The notes beneath the pieces are model-generated. The model did not search any database. It was not told the DNA's origin and saw only the letters and a program-made list of their open reading frames with translations. Of a stretch of 64,000 nt of DNA, positions 8,449 through 17,957 are shown in pieces; position 1 is the stretch's first letter; the number at the start of each line of letters is the position of its first letter. A program made the position numbers and the translations under genes. This DNA is from Pseudomonas putida (lineage in GTDB: Bacteria > Pseudomonadota > Gammaproteobacteria > Pseudomonadales > Pseudomonadaceae). The stretch is taken from the NCBI RefSeq assembly GCF_009883635.2, contig NZ_CP026115.2, positions 1-64,000 on the forward strand, read 5' to 3'.

Positions 8449-10089
8449 TCAGAAGGTGTATTTGGCGTTGAACGACAGGTAGTCGCGGTCCGCCAGCAGG
8501 CGGCCCTGGGCGACGTCCGGGGAGCTCAGGTAGGCGACGTAGGTCAGGCCGACCTGGAAGTTGCCCAGGTACTTGAAGTCGCCGCCGACGGTCAGGCGCT
8601 TCTCGGCACGGCCCAGGCCCTGGTAGGCGCTGCCGTCGACGTTCTGCTGCCAGACCACTCGGGTGGTCAGGTCCAGGCCGTCGGCGATCGACGGGTAGTC
8701 CAGGTAGGCACCAACCCCGAGCAAGGTCGAGCCGCGGGTCTGGGTCTTGGACTGGAAGTCGTCGAAGCGGCCGTCGACACCCGCACCGCCCCCGCTGATG
8801 ACCAGGGTGTCGACGCCCTCGATGTACTGGTGCACCACTTCGCCCATGAAGGTGGTCTGCTGGGCCAGCCAGCTCGGGCCGAGGATGTACGAGGCGTTGA
8901 GGTTGCCTTGCCAGACCTGCCCGGTGGTCGGCGCGCCGTTGTTCAGGTACACCGAGGCGCCGTTGCGGTAGCTGAGGTCGCCGGCGTACTGCACCGAATC
9001 GCCGACCTTGGAGCTGAAGCTCACCCCGGTCAGCTCGACATCCTCGAAGTAGCCCAGCCGATAGGCCGGCGCCGCCCCGGCATTGGCGCGGGCGCTGATG
9101 CGCGCGTTCGACGAGTACTGGGTCTGCCCGGTGAAGTCGAAGTACAGCGAGCCGACCCGCTCGTGGTAGCGGTAGTGGAACAGCCCCACTTCGGTGTTCT
9201 CGGTGACCCGGTAGCGCACGCCCATGCCCCACTGGCCGCCGTCACGGGGCTTGACCTCGCCGGCATAGTTGACGCCGGTGAAGGTCTTGTCCGGCAGGCT
9301 GTCGATCACCCCGGCACTGAGCCGGAAGAACTCCGCGCCGGGGCCGAAGGTGTCGCTGCCGAAGTAGTCGCCCACCGGGTTGAGCTGGGTCTTTTCCCAT
9401 TTGTACTGGTAGAAGCCGACCAGCGCCAGGTCTTCGTTCAGCGACCACGAGGCCGACACCTGCCCCACCGGCAGGTAGGCGTCCTTGGCCTCGGTGCCCG
9501 GCACGTTGAACTTGGTCGCGTCCACCGGCGCCTGGCCCTGGCTGATGTTGGCCCAGAACAGGCTCTCGCCCCAGGCCACCAGGTGGCGGCCGGCCTTGAG
9601 CGACAGGTACTGGGTATCGCCCAGTTCGTAGTTGCCATACACATAGGCATCGAGCAGGCGCGCCTTGCTGCCGCTCAGGCGCCGGGTGTCCTCGACGAAG
9701 CCGTCGGGCCGGCCGACCTTGTTCACCGTCTGTGGCGAGTCGTTGGCATTGCGCTCGTGGTAGACGTCGTCATAGAAGTGGCTGCCACGGACCACCGCAC
9801 CAACGTTGTCATGGCGCAGGCGCAGTTCACCGAACAGGCTGAGCCGGTTGGTGATCAGCGAGCCGCGCTTGAAATTGCGCGTGCCATCGTCGTTGTTGAT
9901 GTCGTTCAGGTACTGGTTGGCCTGCTTGGCCGTACGCATCGACGCCGTGTAGTTGACGGTGAGCGATGAGTCGAGGGTGGTGTCCTCACCCAGCTCCAGG
10001 GTCGGCCCGGCACTGGCGCCGCCACTGGCAAGGCCCATGGCCACGGCCAGCCAGCGGCGCCGGGCCAGGCCCGTGTTCGCGGTAGACAT
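8449..10089 (-). CDS. DUF1302 outer-membrane beta-barrel protein (first copy)
   Basis: 546 residues with an N-terminal export signal (LARRRWLAVAMGLASGGASA). The mature part is rich in alternating aromatic/polar beta strands and ends in YLSFNAKYTF, a C-terminal Phe typical of BAM substrates. DUF1302 proteins are predicted outer-membrane porin-like barrels, usually found with DUF1329 proteins and MMPL transporters in genes for hydrophobic substrates. The ATG at 10089 has AGGAG five bases upstream, and an A-rich AAYAAYAA tract precedes that. A second DUF1302 protein is encoded at 36182. Uptake or efflux of steroids is inferred from context. Confidence 0.8.
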   Translation of the reverse strand: MSTANTGLARRRWLAVAMGLASGGASAGPTLELGEDTTLDSSLTVNYTASMRTAKQANQYLNDINNDDGTRNFKRGSLITNRLSLFGELRLRHDNVGAVVRGSHFYDDVYHERNANDSPQTVNKVGRPDGFVEDTRRLSGSKARLLDAYVYGNYELGDTQYLSLKAGRHLVAWGESLFWANISQGQAPVDATKFNVPGTEAKDAYLPVGQVSASWSLNEDLALVGFYQYKWEKTQLNPVGDYFGSDTFGPGAEFFRLSAGVIDSLPDKTFTGVNYAGEVKPRDGGQWGMGVRYRVTENTEVGLFHYRYHERVGSLYFDFTGQTQYSSNARISARANAGAAPAYRLGYFEDVELTGVSFSSKVGDSVQYAGDLSYRNGASVYLNNGAPTTGQVWQGNLNASYILGPSWLAQQTTFMGEVVHQYIEGVDTLVISGGGAGVDGRFDDFQSKTQTRGSTLLGVGAYLDYPSIADGLDLTTRVVWQQNVDGSAYQGLGRAEKRLTVGGDFKYLGNFQVGLTYVAYLSSPDVAQGRLLADRDYLSFNAKYTF

Positions 10090-10099
10090 GCTGCTCTCC

Positions 10100-10118
10100 T
10101 TTGTTGTTATTGTTTTCG
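10100..10118 (-). promoter_or_regulatory. Candidate Hfq/Crc (CA) motif before the DUF1302 gene
   Basis: On the minus strand the leader reads GAAAACAATAACAACAAAG just before the ribosome site. AAYAAYAA tracts near start codons are the known Pseudomonas Hfq/Crc catabolite-repression targets. Confidence 0.6.
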
Positions 10119-10134
10119 TCCTTTGCCTGAGCAT

Positions 10135-11742
10135 TCAGGCCTGGGCCACGGCATGCCTCAGGTCGTTCTTGGCGACCTTGTTCGACGGGTTCAGCGGCAG
10201 TGCCGCGAAGAACCGCACCTGGCGCGGCACCTTGTAGTTGGCCATGCGCTCGCGGCTCCAGCCGATCAGCGCCTGCTCATCGAGCTGCTGCCCCTCGCGC
10301 AGCACCACGCAGGCGCAGCCCACCTCGCCCATGCGCGCATCGGCAATGCCGATCACCGCCACCTGGGCGATGGCCGGGTGGGCCAGCAGTGCGGCCTCGA
10401 TCTCTGCCGGGTAGCAGTTGAAGCCGCCGACGATGTACATGTCTTTGAGGCGGTCGGTGATGGCCAGGTTGCCCTGGGAGTCCAGGCGCCCGACATCGCC
10501 GGTGTGCAGCCAGCCCTCGGCGTCGATCGCCTCGGCGGTGGCGGCCGGGTCCTGGAAGTAGCCCTGCATGACGTGGAAGCCGCGCAGGCAGATTTCCCCG
10601 GTTTCACCCTGGGCCACGGCGCGGTTGGCGGCATCGCGGATGCTCACTTCGGTGCCCGGCAACGGCCGCCCGCTGGTGCCGGCAATCACCTCGGCCGGTG
10701 CCTGCGGGTCGCACAGGGTGGCCAGGCCACCGCACTCGGTCAGGCCATAGGCGGTGGTCACCACGCTGAAGCCCAGTTCGTTGCGCATGCGTTCGATCAG
10801 GCTCGGCGGAATGCTCGCCGAGCCGGTCACGGCGATGCGCAGGCTGGACAGGTCGGTTTCGGCCAGGCGCGGGTGGGCCAGCAACGACAGGTACAAGGTC
10901 GGCGCCCCGGGCAGCACGCTGATGCGCTCGCGGGCGATGCGCTGGAACACCGCCTCGGCATCGAACACCGCGTGCGGCAGGATGGTCGCCCCGGCGATCA
11001 GGCAGGTCAGCCAGCCGGCCTTGTAGCCAAAGGCATGGAAGAACGGGTTGACGATCAGGTAGCGGTCGCCCGGCACCAGCCCCAGCACCCGCACGTACTC
11101 GGCGAAGGCCCGCAGGTTCTGGCCATGGGCGCTCATCACGCCCTTGGGCTTGCCGGTGGTGCCCGAGGTGAACAGCAGGTCGCAGATCGACTCTGGCTGA
11201 ATGCTCAGGGCCCGGCGCCTGGCTGTCAGCGGCTCGATGGTCGAGGCGCCGAGCAGAAAGCGCTCATGGCTCAGGTCGTGGGTGGCGGCGGCCTGGTCGC
11301 AGGCGAAGATCACCTGGTGCTCCAGGGTTGCCGGGCGATGGGGTGCAAGCAGCGCCGGGTAGTCGATGTCGAGGAAGCGCTGTTGCACGAACAGCACCCG
11401 GCAGCCGCTGCGGGCCAGCACGTCCGCCGCTTCGGCGCCCTTCATGCGGGTGTTGACCGGTACCAGCACCGCGCCGGCGCAGTGGATGCCCAGCGCGGCG
11501 AGGATCCACTCGCGGCTGTTGGGTGCCCACAGGCCGACCCGGTCGCCCGGCTGGATGCCCAGCGCCATCAGCCCACGGGTCACCTGCAGTACCTGCTCGG
11601 GCAGGTCGGCGTAGTCCAGGCATTCGCCGTGCTCTTCGATGGCGACATGGCCGGCAAAGCGCTGGGCGCTGTCGAACAGCAGGCGGGCGATGGTGGCCGG
11701 CGCAACGGCCGGTGCTTGGGAGGTAGAGAAGTTCGGGTTCAT
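10135..11742 (-). CDS. fadD3: FadD3-type acyl-CoA ligase (HIP-CoA synthetase; StdA3-like)
   Basis: 535-residue ANL-superfamily ligase: P-loop LLFTSGTTGKPKGV, A5 motif TAYGLTECGG, A7 LHTGDVG, A8 TDRLKDMYIVGGFNCYP, and the C-terminal lysine segment NPSNKVAKNDLR. The segment NPFFHAFGYKAGWLTC is very close to my memory of M. tuberculosis FadD3, which activates the propanoate of HIP (C/D rings left after HsaD). P. putida DOC21 is reported to use StdA3 for this step. The start is ambiguous: ATGs at 11742 and 11757 are both plausible and both ribosome sites are weak. It lies about 20 bp after kshB in the same operon. Confidence 0.82.
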   Translation of the reverse strand: MNPNFSTSQAPAVAPATIARLLFDSAQRFAGHVAIEEHGECLDYADLPEQVLQVTRGLMALGIQPGDRVGLWAPNSREWILAALGIHCAGAVLVPVNTRMKGAEAADVLARSGCRVLFVQQRFLDIDYPALLAPHRPATLEHQVIFACDQAAATHDLSHERFLLGASTIEPLTARRRALSIQPESICDLLFTSGTTGKPKGVMSAHGQNLRAFAEYVRVLGLVPGDRYLIVNPFFHAFGYKAGWLTCLIAGATILPHAVFDAEAVFQRIARERISVLPGAPTLYLSLLAHPRLAETDLSSLRIAVTGSASIPPSLIERMRNELGFSVVTTAYGLTECGGLATLCDPQAPAEVIAGTSGRPLPGTEVSIRDAANRAVAQGETGEICLRGFHVMQGYFQDPAATAEAIDAEGWLHTGDVGRLDSQGNLAITDRLKDMYIVGGFNCYPAEIEAALLAHPAIAQVAVIGIADARMGEVGCACVVLREGQQLDEQALIGWSRERMANYKVPRQVRFFAALPLNPSNKVAKNDLRHAVAQA

Positions 11743-11762
11743 GCAAGGCTCACTCATCGGCA

Positions 11763-12785
11763 TCACTCGGGAAAGCGGATACGCAGCACCGGGCTGGTGG
11801 GCACGGCCTGGCAGGCCAGGATCCAGCCTGCGGCCAGCTCGTCGGCATCCAGGGCATCGTTGTGCAGCAACTCGACCGCGCCACTCTCCAGGGTGCACAT
11901 GCACGAGGCGCAGCCGCCCACGCGGCAGGCGCTGGGCGGTTCGAGGCCGGCGCGCTGCATGGCATCGAGCAGGGTTTCGCCGCTGGCGCAGTCCAGGTCG
12001 TGGTCTTCGCCGTCCAGGCGCACCGCCAGCTGCGCGGCCATCGCCGCCTCGCTGTGGCTGGCCTGGCGCAGCTCGCCTTCGCCTGGCAGCGAGACGAAGC
12101 GCTCCACATGCACGCGGGCACTGGGCATGCCGAGGCTGGCCAGCGCCTGCACGGCGGCGTCCATGAACGGCCCCGGGCCACAGATGAATGCCTGGGCATC
12201 GACCATCGGCCGGGCCAGTTCGGCCAGCTGCGCCACGGCCGGCACGCCTTGCACCGAGTCGAGCCAGTGCACCACCTGCAGGCGCTGCGGATGAGCAGCC
12301 GCGAGCAAGCGCAATTCATCGCGGAAGATCACCGACTGTTCGTCACGGTTGGCGTAGATCAGCAGGACCCGCCCCTGCCCGGCCAGCAACGCCGAGCGCA
12401 GGATCGACAGCACCGGCGTGACGCCGCTGCCGCCACCGAACAGCAGCAGGTCACCTTGCAGGTCGCGGGGCACGAACACCCCGGCCGGCGGCAGCACCTG
12501 CAGGGTCTGGCCGGCCTGCAGTTCCTCGCACAACCAGTTCGAGGCACGGCCGTCACGCACCCGCTTCACGGTCACCCGCAGCGGCTCATCGAGCAGCGGC
12601 GTGCTCGACAGCGAGTAGCAGCGTGGCAGCCAGCCACCGTCGTACGGCACCCGCAGGGTCAGGAACTGGCCGGGTTTGTAGTGAAAGCGCTCGGCCAGCG
12701 ACGCAGGCACGTCGAACACCAGTGACCGGGCATCGGCGGTTTCCTCGATCACCTGCGCCACACGCAAGGCAAGATAGTCATTCAT
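11763..12785 (-). CDS. kshB: Ferredoxin-NAD(P)H reductase subunit KshB (3-ketosteroid 9-alpha-hydroxylase)
   Basis: 340 residues in the order FAD-binding barrel (RCYSLSS near residue 55), NAD-binding domain (LLLFGGGSGVTPVLSIL, CGPGPFM), then a C-terminal plant-type [2Fe-2S] ferredoxin with Cys287, Cys292, Cys295 (CRVGGCASC) and Cys325. This is the KshB/PaaE architecture. It would pass electrons to the Rieske oxygenase KshA, which is not in this window. It sits between hsaA and fadD3 in one operon. A reductase for another oxygenase is possible, since HsaA uses a separate flavin reductase (HsaB) also absent here. Confidence 0.78.
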   Translation of the reverse strand: MNDYLALRVAQVIEETADARSLVFDVPASLAERFHYKPGQFLTLRVPYDGGWLPRCYSLSSTPLLDEPLRVTVKRVRDGRASNWLCEELQAGQTLQVLPPAGVFVPRDLQGDLLLFGGGSGVTPVLSILRSALLAGQGRVLLIYANRDEQSVIFRDELRLLAAAHPQRLQVVHWLDSVQGVPAVAQLAELARPMVDAQAFICGPGPFMDAAVQALASLGMPSARVHVERFVSLPGEGELRQASHSEAAMAAQLAVRLDGEDHDLDCASGETLLDAMQRAGLEPPSACRVGGCASCMCTLESGAVELLHNDALDADELAAGWILACQAVPTSPVLRIRFPE

Positions 12786-12809
12786 GGTCAGGTACTCGCT
12801 GCCCCTGGC

Positions 12810-13998
12810 TCAGACGAACGGGTCCGGGTTGGGCAGGCCCAGCTGCACCGCGCCGAAGCTGCGCCCGTAGGCCATGAAGTTGTTGGCAATATGCCCGCGC
12901 GCCTGGTGCAGGTCGCGGAACAGCCGCGCCACCGGGTTGCTGTTGTACAGGCCCGAAGCCGCCATGCTGCGCAGCAGGTCGCTGATGCGCTCGGCACAGA
13001 TGTTGGTGACGTAGGACGACTGGTAGCGGTACAGCAGGCGCGTTTCGGTGTCCGGGTACTCGCCGGCGCGGGCCAGCTGCATCAGGTGCTCGTAGTTGCG
13101 CTCCAGCACCAGCTTCAGGCTGTCGACGGTGATCACCGCCTCGGCCACCGCGGTTTGCGCGACCGGGTCGTCGGCGGTGCGCGCACCGTGCTTGCCGATG
13201 TGCTGGGCGGCGTTGTCGCGGAAGGTATCGATCGCCCCTTGCAGGGCACCGATGGCCGAGGTCGATACCGCACGGGAGAACACCTGGGCGAACGGGATCG
13301 CGTAGATCGGGTTGGTGTTCACCAGGCGCCCCGGGGTCGCCTCGATCTGCCAGTTGTTGGTGCGCTGCACACGATGGGCGGGGACGAAGGCATCCTCGAC
13401 CACGATGTCGTGGCTGCCGGTGCCGCGCAGGCCAAGTACATCCCAGTTGGGTTCGATACGGTAGTCGGCGCGGGGCAGCAGGAAGGTGCCGTGCTCGCTG
13501 GCAAAGTCACCGTCGGCCGGCAGGATGCCGCCGAGCAGCACCCACTGGCAGTGTTCGCTGCCGCTGGAAAAACCCCAGCGCCCGCTGATGCGGTAGCCAC
13601 CCGGTACTACGCTGACCTTGGCCGCCGGCATGTAGGTCGAGGAAATCAGGGCGCCGTGGTCCTGCTCCCAGACCTCGCGCTGGGCCTCGATCGGGTAGCG
13701 CGCCACCTGCCACGGGTGCACGCCCATCACGCCGTAGACCCAGGCGGTCGACATGCAGCCTTCAGCGAGGATCATCTGGATTTCGAAGAAGGTCCGCGGG
13801 TCCACTTCATAGCCGCCAAAGGCGCGCGGTTGCAGGGCGCGCAGCAGGCCGGCCGACTGCCAGTTCGGCGATGGTCTGGTCGGGGATGCGCAGGTCGCGC
13901 TCGGCCTGCGCCGCACGTTCCTTGAGCTGCGGCACCATGCGCCGCGCACGTTCGATCAGTTCGACTTCTTCCTGGGTCTTTTCTCGCAAGCTGTGCAT
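12810..13998 (-). pseudogene. hsaA: HsaA/TesA2 oxygenase, interrupted by a one-base frameshift
   Basis: Flavin-dependent monooxygenase that hydroxylates 3-HSA to the catechol used by HsaC; the fold is ACAD-like. The N-terminal part (MHSLREKTQEEVELIERARR...RIPDQTIAEL) runs from the ATG at 13998 and then goes out of frame, ending at a TGA near 13807. The main body continues in the next frame from QSAGLLRALQPRAFGGYE to the stop at 12810. Removing one C of the CC at 13860-13861 (a G on the coding strand, CTGGCAG to CTGCAG) restores a full HsaA-length protein of about 395 residues matching the family without a gap. It is first in its operon. Either a real mutation or a sequence error. Confidence 0.85.
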
Positions 13999-14071
13999 CA
14001 CTGGTCTCTCCCGGTCTCTCTGCGCCACTGCGCGAGCTGGGATCGATCATCGGGGCGCCCAGGCAATCGAT

Positions 14072-14090
14072 CATCGTCAAAGCGGACTAG
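14072..14090 (-). promoter_or_regulatory. Proposed steroid-regulon box, hsaA operon
   Basis: CATCGTC-AAAGCG-GACTAG, perfect to the consensus. It ends 73 bp before the hsaA start and is paired head to head with the box at 14110. Confidence 0.72.
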
Positions 14091-14109
14091 TGCCGGCGCG
14101 CCCTGGGCG

Positions 14110-14128
14110 CTAGTCCGTTGAGACGATG
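14110..14128 (+). promoter_or_regulatory. Proposed steroid-regulon box, 7-alpha-HSDH-like gene
   Basis: CTAGTC-CGTTGA-GACGATG, the clearest plus-strand copy. It ends 62 bp before the SDR start at 14191. With the box at 14072 it makes a divergent pair 19 bp apart. Confidence 0.72.
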
Positions 14129-14190
14129 CCGGGGGCGGCCGGCATGGCCATAGTCGGTGTCATCGATAGCCCTGAAAAGGAGATACCGTC

Positions 14191-14964
14191 ATGAGTATCC
14201 TGCAGCGATTCCGTATCGACGGCGGCGTCGCCATTGTCACCGGCAGCGGCCGTGGCATCGGCCGGGCCATCGCCCTGGCCTATGCCGAAGCAGGCGCCGA
14301 CGTGATCTGCGCCGCCCGTTCGCTGGACGATGTACAAGCGGTGGCCGAGGAGATTCGCGCCATGGGGCGCAATGCCCTGGCCTTCGCCTGCGATGTCAAC
14401 GACAGCGAGCAGCGCCAGGCGCTGGTACGCCAGAGCCATGAACACCTTGGCCGTATCACCCATCTGGTCAACAACGTCGGCGGTGGTGGCCCCAACGACC
14501 CGCTGGGCCTGAGCCCGGAGCAGTTCGACGAGATCCTGCGTTTCAACGTGTCCAGCGCCTACGCGTTCTGCCAGCTATGCGTGCCGTTGATGCGCGATGC
14601 CGGTGGCGGCAACATCGTCAACATCAGCTCGGTGGCGGCGCGCTATTCGCAGCGCCACTTCAGCGCCTATGGCACCGCCAAGGCGGCGCTCAGCCACCTG
14701 ACCCGCCTGCTGGCCCAGGATTTCGCGCCGCAGGTGCGGGTCAACGCCGTGGCCCCCGGCCCGACTCTCACCGCCGCGCTGAACAGCGTGATGCCGGCCG
14801 CCATGCGCCAGGCCATGGAGGCCAACACCCCGCTCAAGTGCCTGGGCAGCCCCGAAGACATCGCCGCCGCTGCGCTGTACCTGGCCTCGCCGGCTTCGGC
14901 CTGGGTCACCGGCAAGATCATCGACGTCGACGGTGGTGCCGACTCCAGCGTCTGGGTCGGCTGA
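14191..14964 (+). CDS. SDR resembling 7-alpha-hydroxysteroid dehydrogenase
   Basis: 257-residue classical SDR: TGSGRGIG near residue 18, NNVGGGGPNDP, Ser in IVNISSVAAR, catalytic YGTAK, and the tail ASAWVTGKIIDVDGGA. The run from FRIDGGVAIVTG through NNVGGGGP, AALSHLTR, VAPGPTLTAALNSV and LGSPEDIAAAALYL parallels remembered E. coli HdhA, so 7-alpha-OH oxidation of bile acids is the leading proposal. The ATG at 14191 is preceded by AAAAGGAG. It is followed 15 bp later by a strong intrinsic terminator, so it may be largely transcribed alone. Confidence 0.72.
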   Translation: MSILQRFRIDGGVAIVTGSGRGIGRAIALAYAEAGADVICAARSLDDVQAVAEEIRAMGRNALAFACDVNDSEQRQALVRQSHEHLGRITHLVNNVGGGGPNDPLGLSPEQFDEILRFNVSSAYAFCQLCVPLMRDAGGGNIVNISSVAARYSQRHFSAYGTAKAALSHLTRLLAQDFAPQVRVNAVAPGPTLTAALNSVMPAAMRQAMEANTPLKCLGSPEDIAAAALYLASPASAWVTGKIIDVDGGADSSVWVG

Positions 14965-14979
14965 CCCACGGTTGCCTTT

Positions 14980-15015
14980 GCCGGCCCTCCTTTGCTCGGG
15001 CCGGCTTTTTTTATT
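14980..15015 (+). terminator. Rho-independent terminator between the HSDH-like gene and hsaE
   Basis: Stem GCCGGCCC/GGGCCGGC with a 10-base loop, followed by TTTTTTTATT. It stands inside what otherwise looks like one plus-strand operon. Confidence 0.85.
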
Positions 15016-15052
15016 CCCGAAAGCAGCTGCCCCTGAAAAAGAGAATCCTGCC

Positions 15053-15844
15053 ATGGACACCCATCTGATCACCGCGCTCGGCAACGAGCTGTTCGACGCC
15101 CTGCGCGGCCGCCATACCCTGCAACCGCTGACCCGCCGCTACCCCGACCTGACCCTCGACCACGCCTACCGCATCTCGCTGGCATTCCTGCAGCGCCGCG
15201 AGGCCCTGGGCGAGCGCGTGGTCGGCAAGAAGATCGGCGTGACCAGCCGCGCCGTGCAGGAAATGCTCGACGTGCACCAGCCGGATTTCGGCTTTCTCAC
15301 TGACGCCATGCAGGTCGAGGATGGCAGCGACGTCAGCCTGGCCCGGCACCAGCTGATCCAGCCGCGCGCCGAAGGCGAAATCGCCTTCATGCTCGGCGAA
15401 GACCTGCAGGGCCCGGGCATTACTGCCGAGGATGTGCTGGCCGCGACCCAGTGGGTGATGCCGTGCTTCGAGATCGTCGATTCACGCATCGACAACTGGC
15501 AGATCCGCATCCAGGACACCGTGGCCGACAACGCCTCGTGCGGCGTGTTCGCCCTCGGCAAACAACGCCTCGACCCGCGCACGCTGGACCTGGCCAAGGT
15601 GCAGATGCAACTGCTGAAGAATGGCCAGCCAGCCGGCAGCGGCCTGGGCTCGGCGGTCCAGGGCCACCCCTGCGCGGCCGTGGCCTGGCTGGCCAACACT
15701 CTGGGCGAGCTGGGCATCCCGTTCCGCCGTGGCGAAATCATCCTTTCCGGCGCCCTGGCGCCGCTGGTGCCGGTGTCCGCCGGCGACCGTATCAGCCTGA
15801 GCATGAGCGGGTTGGGCCAGTCCAGCCTGCGCTTCGTGCCCTGA
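15053..15844 (+). CDS. hsaE: 2-hydroxyhexa-2,4-dienoate hydratase HsaE/TesE
   Basis: 263 residues, the usual length of the MhpD/XylJ/HsaE hydratase family. Family segments visible are GKKIGVTSRAVQEMLDVHQP, PRAEGEIAFMLGEDL with the metal-ligand acids, and PCFEIVDSRIDNW. It hydrates the dienoate released by HsaD to 4-hydroxy-2-oxohexanoate. The ATG at 15053 is preceded by AGAGAATCCTGCC. It is the first gene of the hsaE-hsaG-hsaF set, immediately after a terminator, so it needs either its own promoter or read-through. Confidence 0.9.
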   Translation: MDTHLITALGNELFDALRGRHTLQPLTRRYPDLTLDHAYRISLAFLQRREALGERVVGKKIGVTSRAVQEMLDVHQPDFGFLTDAMQVEDGSDVSLARHQLIQPRAEGEIAFMLGEDLQGPGITAEDVLAATQWVMPCFEIVDSRIDNWQIRIQDTVADNASCGVFALGKQRLDPRTLDLAKVQMQLLKNGQPAGSGLGSAVQGHPCAAVAWLANTLGELGIPFRRGEIILSGALAPLVPVSAGDRISLSMSGLGQSSLRFVP

Positions 15845-15865
15845 CCTTTGCGTGGAGCCATGAAC

Positions 15866-16789
15866 ATGAGCAAGAAAATCCGATGTGCGTTGATCGGGCC
15901 GGGCAATATCGGCACCGACCTGCTGTACAAACTCAAGCGCAGCGAGGTGCTGGAGCCGGTCTGGATGGTCGGCATCGATGCCAGCTCCGAAGGCCTGGCA
16001 CGGGCCCGCGAACTGGGCCTGAAAACCACCGCCGACGGCGTCGACGGCCTGTTGCCGCACGTGCTGGACGACAACATCCAGATCGCCTTCGATGCCACTT
16101 CGGCCTACGTGCACGCGCAGAACAGCCAGAAACTCAACGCCCTGGGCGTGCTGATGATCGACCTCACCCCAGCAGCCATCGGCCCCTACTGCGTGCCGCC
16201 GGTCAACCTCAAGGCCAACCTCGGACTGGGGGTGATGAACGTCAACATGGTCACCTGCGGTGGCCAGGCGACCATCCCGCTGGTAGCGGCGGTGTCCAGC
16301 GTGCAGCCGGTGGCCTACGCCGAGATCATCGCCACTGCGGCGTCGAAATCGGTGGGCCCGGGCACGCGCAAGAACATCGACGAGTTCACCCGCACCACCG
16401 CCAGCGCCGTGGAGCAGGTGGGCGGCGCCCGGCAGGGCAAGGCGATCATCATCATCAACCCGGCCGAACCGCCGCTGATCATGCGCGACACCGTGCACTG
16501 CCTGACCGATGACGAGCCGGACCAGCCGGCGATCCGCGCCGCGATCGAGGCGATGATCGAACAGGTGCAGCGCTACGTGCCGGGCTACCGGTTGGTCAAC
16601 GGGCCGGTGTTCGACGGCAAGCGCGTGTCGATCTTCATGGAGGTGGAGGGCCTGGGCGACTACCTGCCGCGCTACGCCGGCAACCTCGACATCATGACGG
16701 CGGCAGCGGCGCGTACCGCCGAGCTGTACGCCGAAGCCATCCTCAAGGGCGAGCTGCTGCTGCGCCCTGCCCCCACTGCCCTGGCCTAA
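15866..16789 (+). CDS. hsaG: Acylating (propan)aldehyde dehydrogenase HsaG
   Basis: 307 residues, MhpF/BphJ/HsaG family. Rossmann motif [11 protein letters not shown] near residue 10-20; catalytic Cys131 in [11 protein letters not shown]. It converts the aldehyde released by HsaF into acyl-CoA (propanoyl-CoA in steroid ring-A degradation) with NAD+ and CoA, usually in a channelling complex with the aldolase. The ATG at 15866 has GGAG eight bases upstream; the ATG at 15860 is too close to it. Order hydratase, dehydrogenase, aldolase is the usual one for steroid clusters. Confidence 0.9.
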   Translation: MSKKIRCALIGPGNIGTDLLYKLKRSEVLEPVWMVGIDASSEGLARARELGLKTTADGVDGLLPHVLDDNIQIAFDATSAYVHAQNSQKLNALGVLMIDLTPAAIGPYCVPPVNLKANLGLGVMNVNMVTCGGQATIPLVAAVSSVQPVAYAEIIATAASKSVGPGTRKNIDEFTRTTASAVEQVGGARQGKAIIIINPAEPPLIMRDTVHCLTDDEPDQPAIRAAIEAMIEQVQRYVPGYRLVNGPVFDGKRVSIFMEVEGLGDYLPRYAGNLDIMTAAAARTAELYAEAILKGELLLRPAPTALA

Positions 16790-16799
16790 GGAGCCGACC

Positions 16800-17822
16800 A
16801 TGGACCTCAACGGCAAACGCATTACCGTACATGACATGTGCCTGCGCGACGGCATGCACCCCAAGCGCCACCAGATCAGCCTCGATGAGATGCAGCGCAT
16901 CGCCTGTGGCCTGGACGCCGCCGGGGTGCCGCTGATCGAGGTGACCCACGGCGATGGCCTGGGCGGCAGCTCGGTCAACTATGGCTTCCCCGCCCACAGT
17001 GACGAGGCCTACCTGTCGGCGGTGATCCCGCTGATGAAGCAGGCCAAGGTCTCGGCGCTGCTGCTGCCGGGCATCGGCACGGTGGAACACCTGAAGATGG
17101 CCCACGGCCTGGGCGTGAGCACTTTGCGGGTGGCCACCCACTGCACCGAGGCCGATGTCAGCGAACAGCACATCGCCCATGCCCGGCACCTGGGCATGGA
17201 CACCGTGGGCTTCCTGATGATGGCGCACATGAACAGCCCCGAAGGCCTGGCCACCCAGGGCAAGCTGATGGAGAGCTACGGTGCCAACTGCATCTACCTG
17301 ACCGATTCGGCGGGCTACCTGCTGCCGCACCAGGTCAGCGAGCGGGTGGCGGCGATGCGTGCTGCACTGCGCCCGGAGACCGAGATCGGCTTCCATGGTC
17401 ACCACAATCTGTCGATGGGCGTGGCCAACTCGATTGCCGCGATCGCTGCGGGTGCCAGCCGTATCGATGCGGCCTGCGCGGGGTTGGGTGCCGGTGCCGG
17501 CAACACGCCGATGGAGGTGCTGGTAGCGGTGTGCAAGCGCATGGGCATCGACACCGGGGTGGACGTGTTCGCCATCCAGGACGTGGCCGAGGACCTGGTG
17601 GTGCCGATCATGGACTTCCCCATCCGCAGTGACCGCGATGCGCTGACCATGGGCTATGCCGGGGTGTATGGCTCGTTCCTGCTGTTTGCCAAGCGGGCCG
17701 AGCAGAAGTACGGGGTGTCGGCGCGGGAGATCCTGGTGGAGATGGGCCGGCGCGGGATGGTCGGCGGGCAGGAGGACATGATTGAAGATACGGCGATGAC
17801 CCTGGCCAAGCGCCGGGCCTGA
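16800..17822 (+). CDS. hsaF: 4-hydroxy-2-oxo acid aldolase HsaF
   Basis: 340 residues, DmpG/BphI/HsaF aldolase. The N-terminal catalytic and metal-binding segment [16 protein letters not shown] and the metal-ligand histidines of [11 protein letters not shown] are present, followed by the C-terminal communication domain. It splits 4-hydroxy-2-oxohexanoate into pyruvate and propanal, passed to HsaG. AAGGAG lies seven bases before the ATG at 16800, and the gap to hsaG is only ten bases. Downstream is a REP pair. Confidence 0.92.
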   Translation: MDLNGKRITVHDMCLRDGMHPKRHQISLDEMQRIACGLDAAGVPLIEVTHGDGLGGSSVNYGFPAHSDEAYLSAVIPLMKQAKVSALLLPGIGTVEHLKMAHGLGVSTLRVATHCTEADVSEQHIAHARHLGMDTVGFLMMAHMNSPEGLATQGKLMESYGANCIYLTDSAGYLLPHQVSERVAAMRAALRPETEIGFHGHHNLSMGVANSIAAIAAGASRIDAACAGLGAGAGNTPMEVLVAVCKRMGIDTGVDVFAIQDVAEDLVVPIMDFPIRSDRDALTMGYAGVYGSFLLFAKRAEQKYGVSAREILVEMGRRGMVGGQEDMIEDTAMTLAKRRA

Positions 17823-17833
17823 AGCTACGCGGA

Positions 17834-17957
17834 GGATGGCACCGGCTTCGCCGGTGTTCGCGGGGCAAGCCCGCAGGATGTGCGTAGCCCTCAAGCATTG
17901 CACAATACCTGTAGGAGCGGGCTTGCCCCGCGAACACGGGCGTAGCCCGTGCCATCC
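17834..17957. repeat. REPIN (two inverted REP elements)
   Basis: Bounded by GGATGGC and GCCATCC, with CCGGCTTCGCCGG and GCGGGGCAAGCCCGC on the left and the mirror copy GCGGGCTTGCCCCGCG on the right. It ends at the stop codon of the convergent SDR gene. Confidence 0.85.

Noticed and set aside
13800..13870. Programmed ribosomal frameshift as an explanation for split hsaA
   Set aside because: There is no slippery heptamer, stop-codon pause or downstream pseudoknot that I can see at the junction, and the family is not known for recoding. Mutation or sequencing error is simpler.
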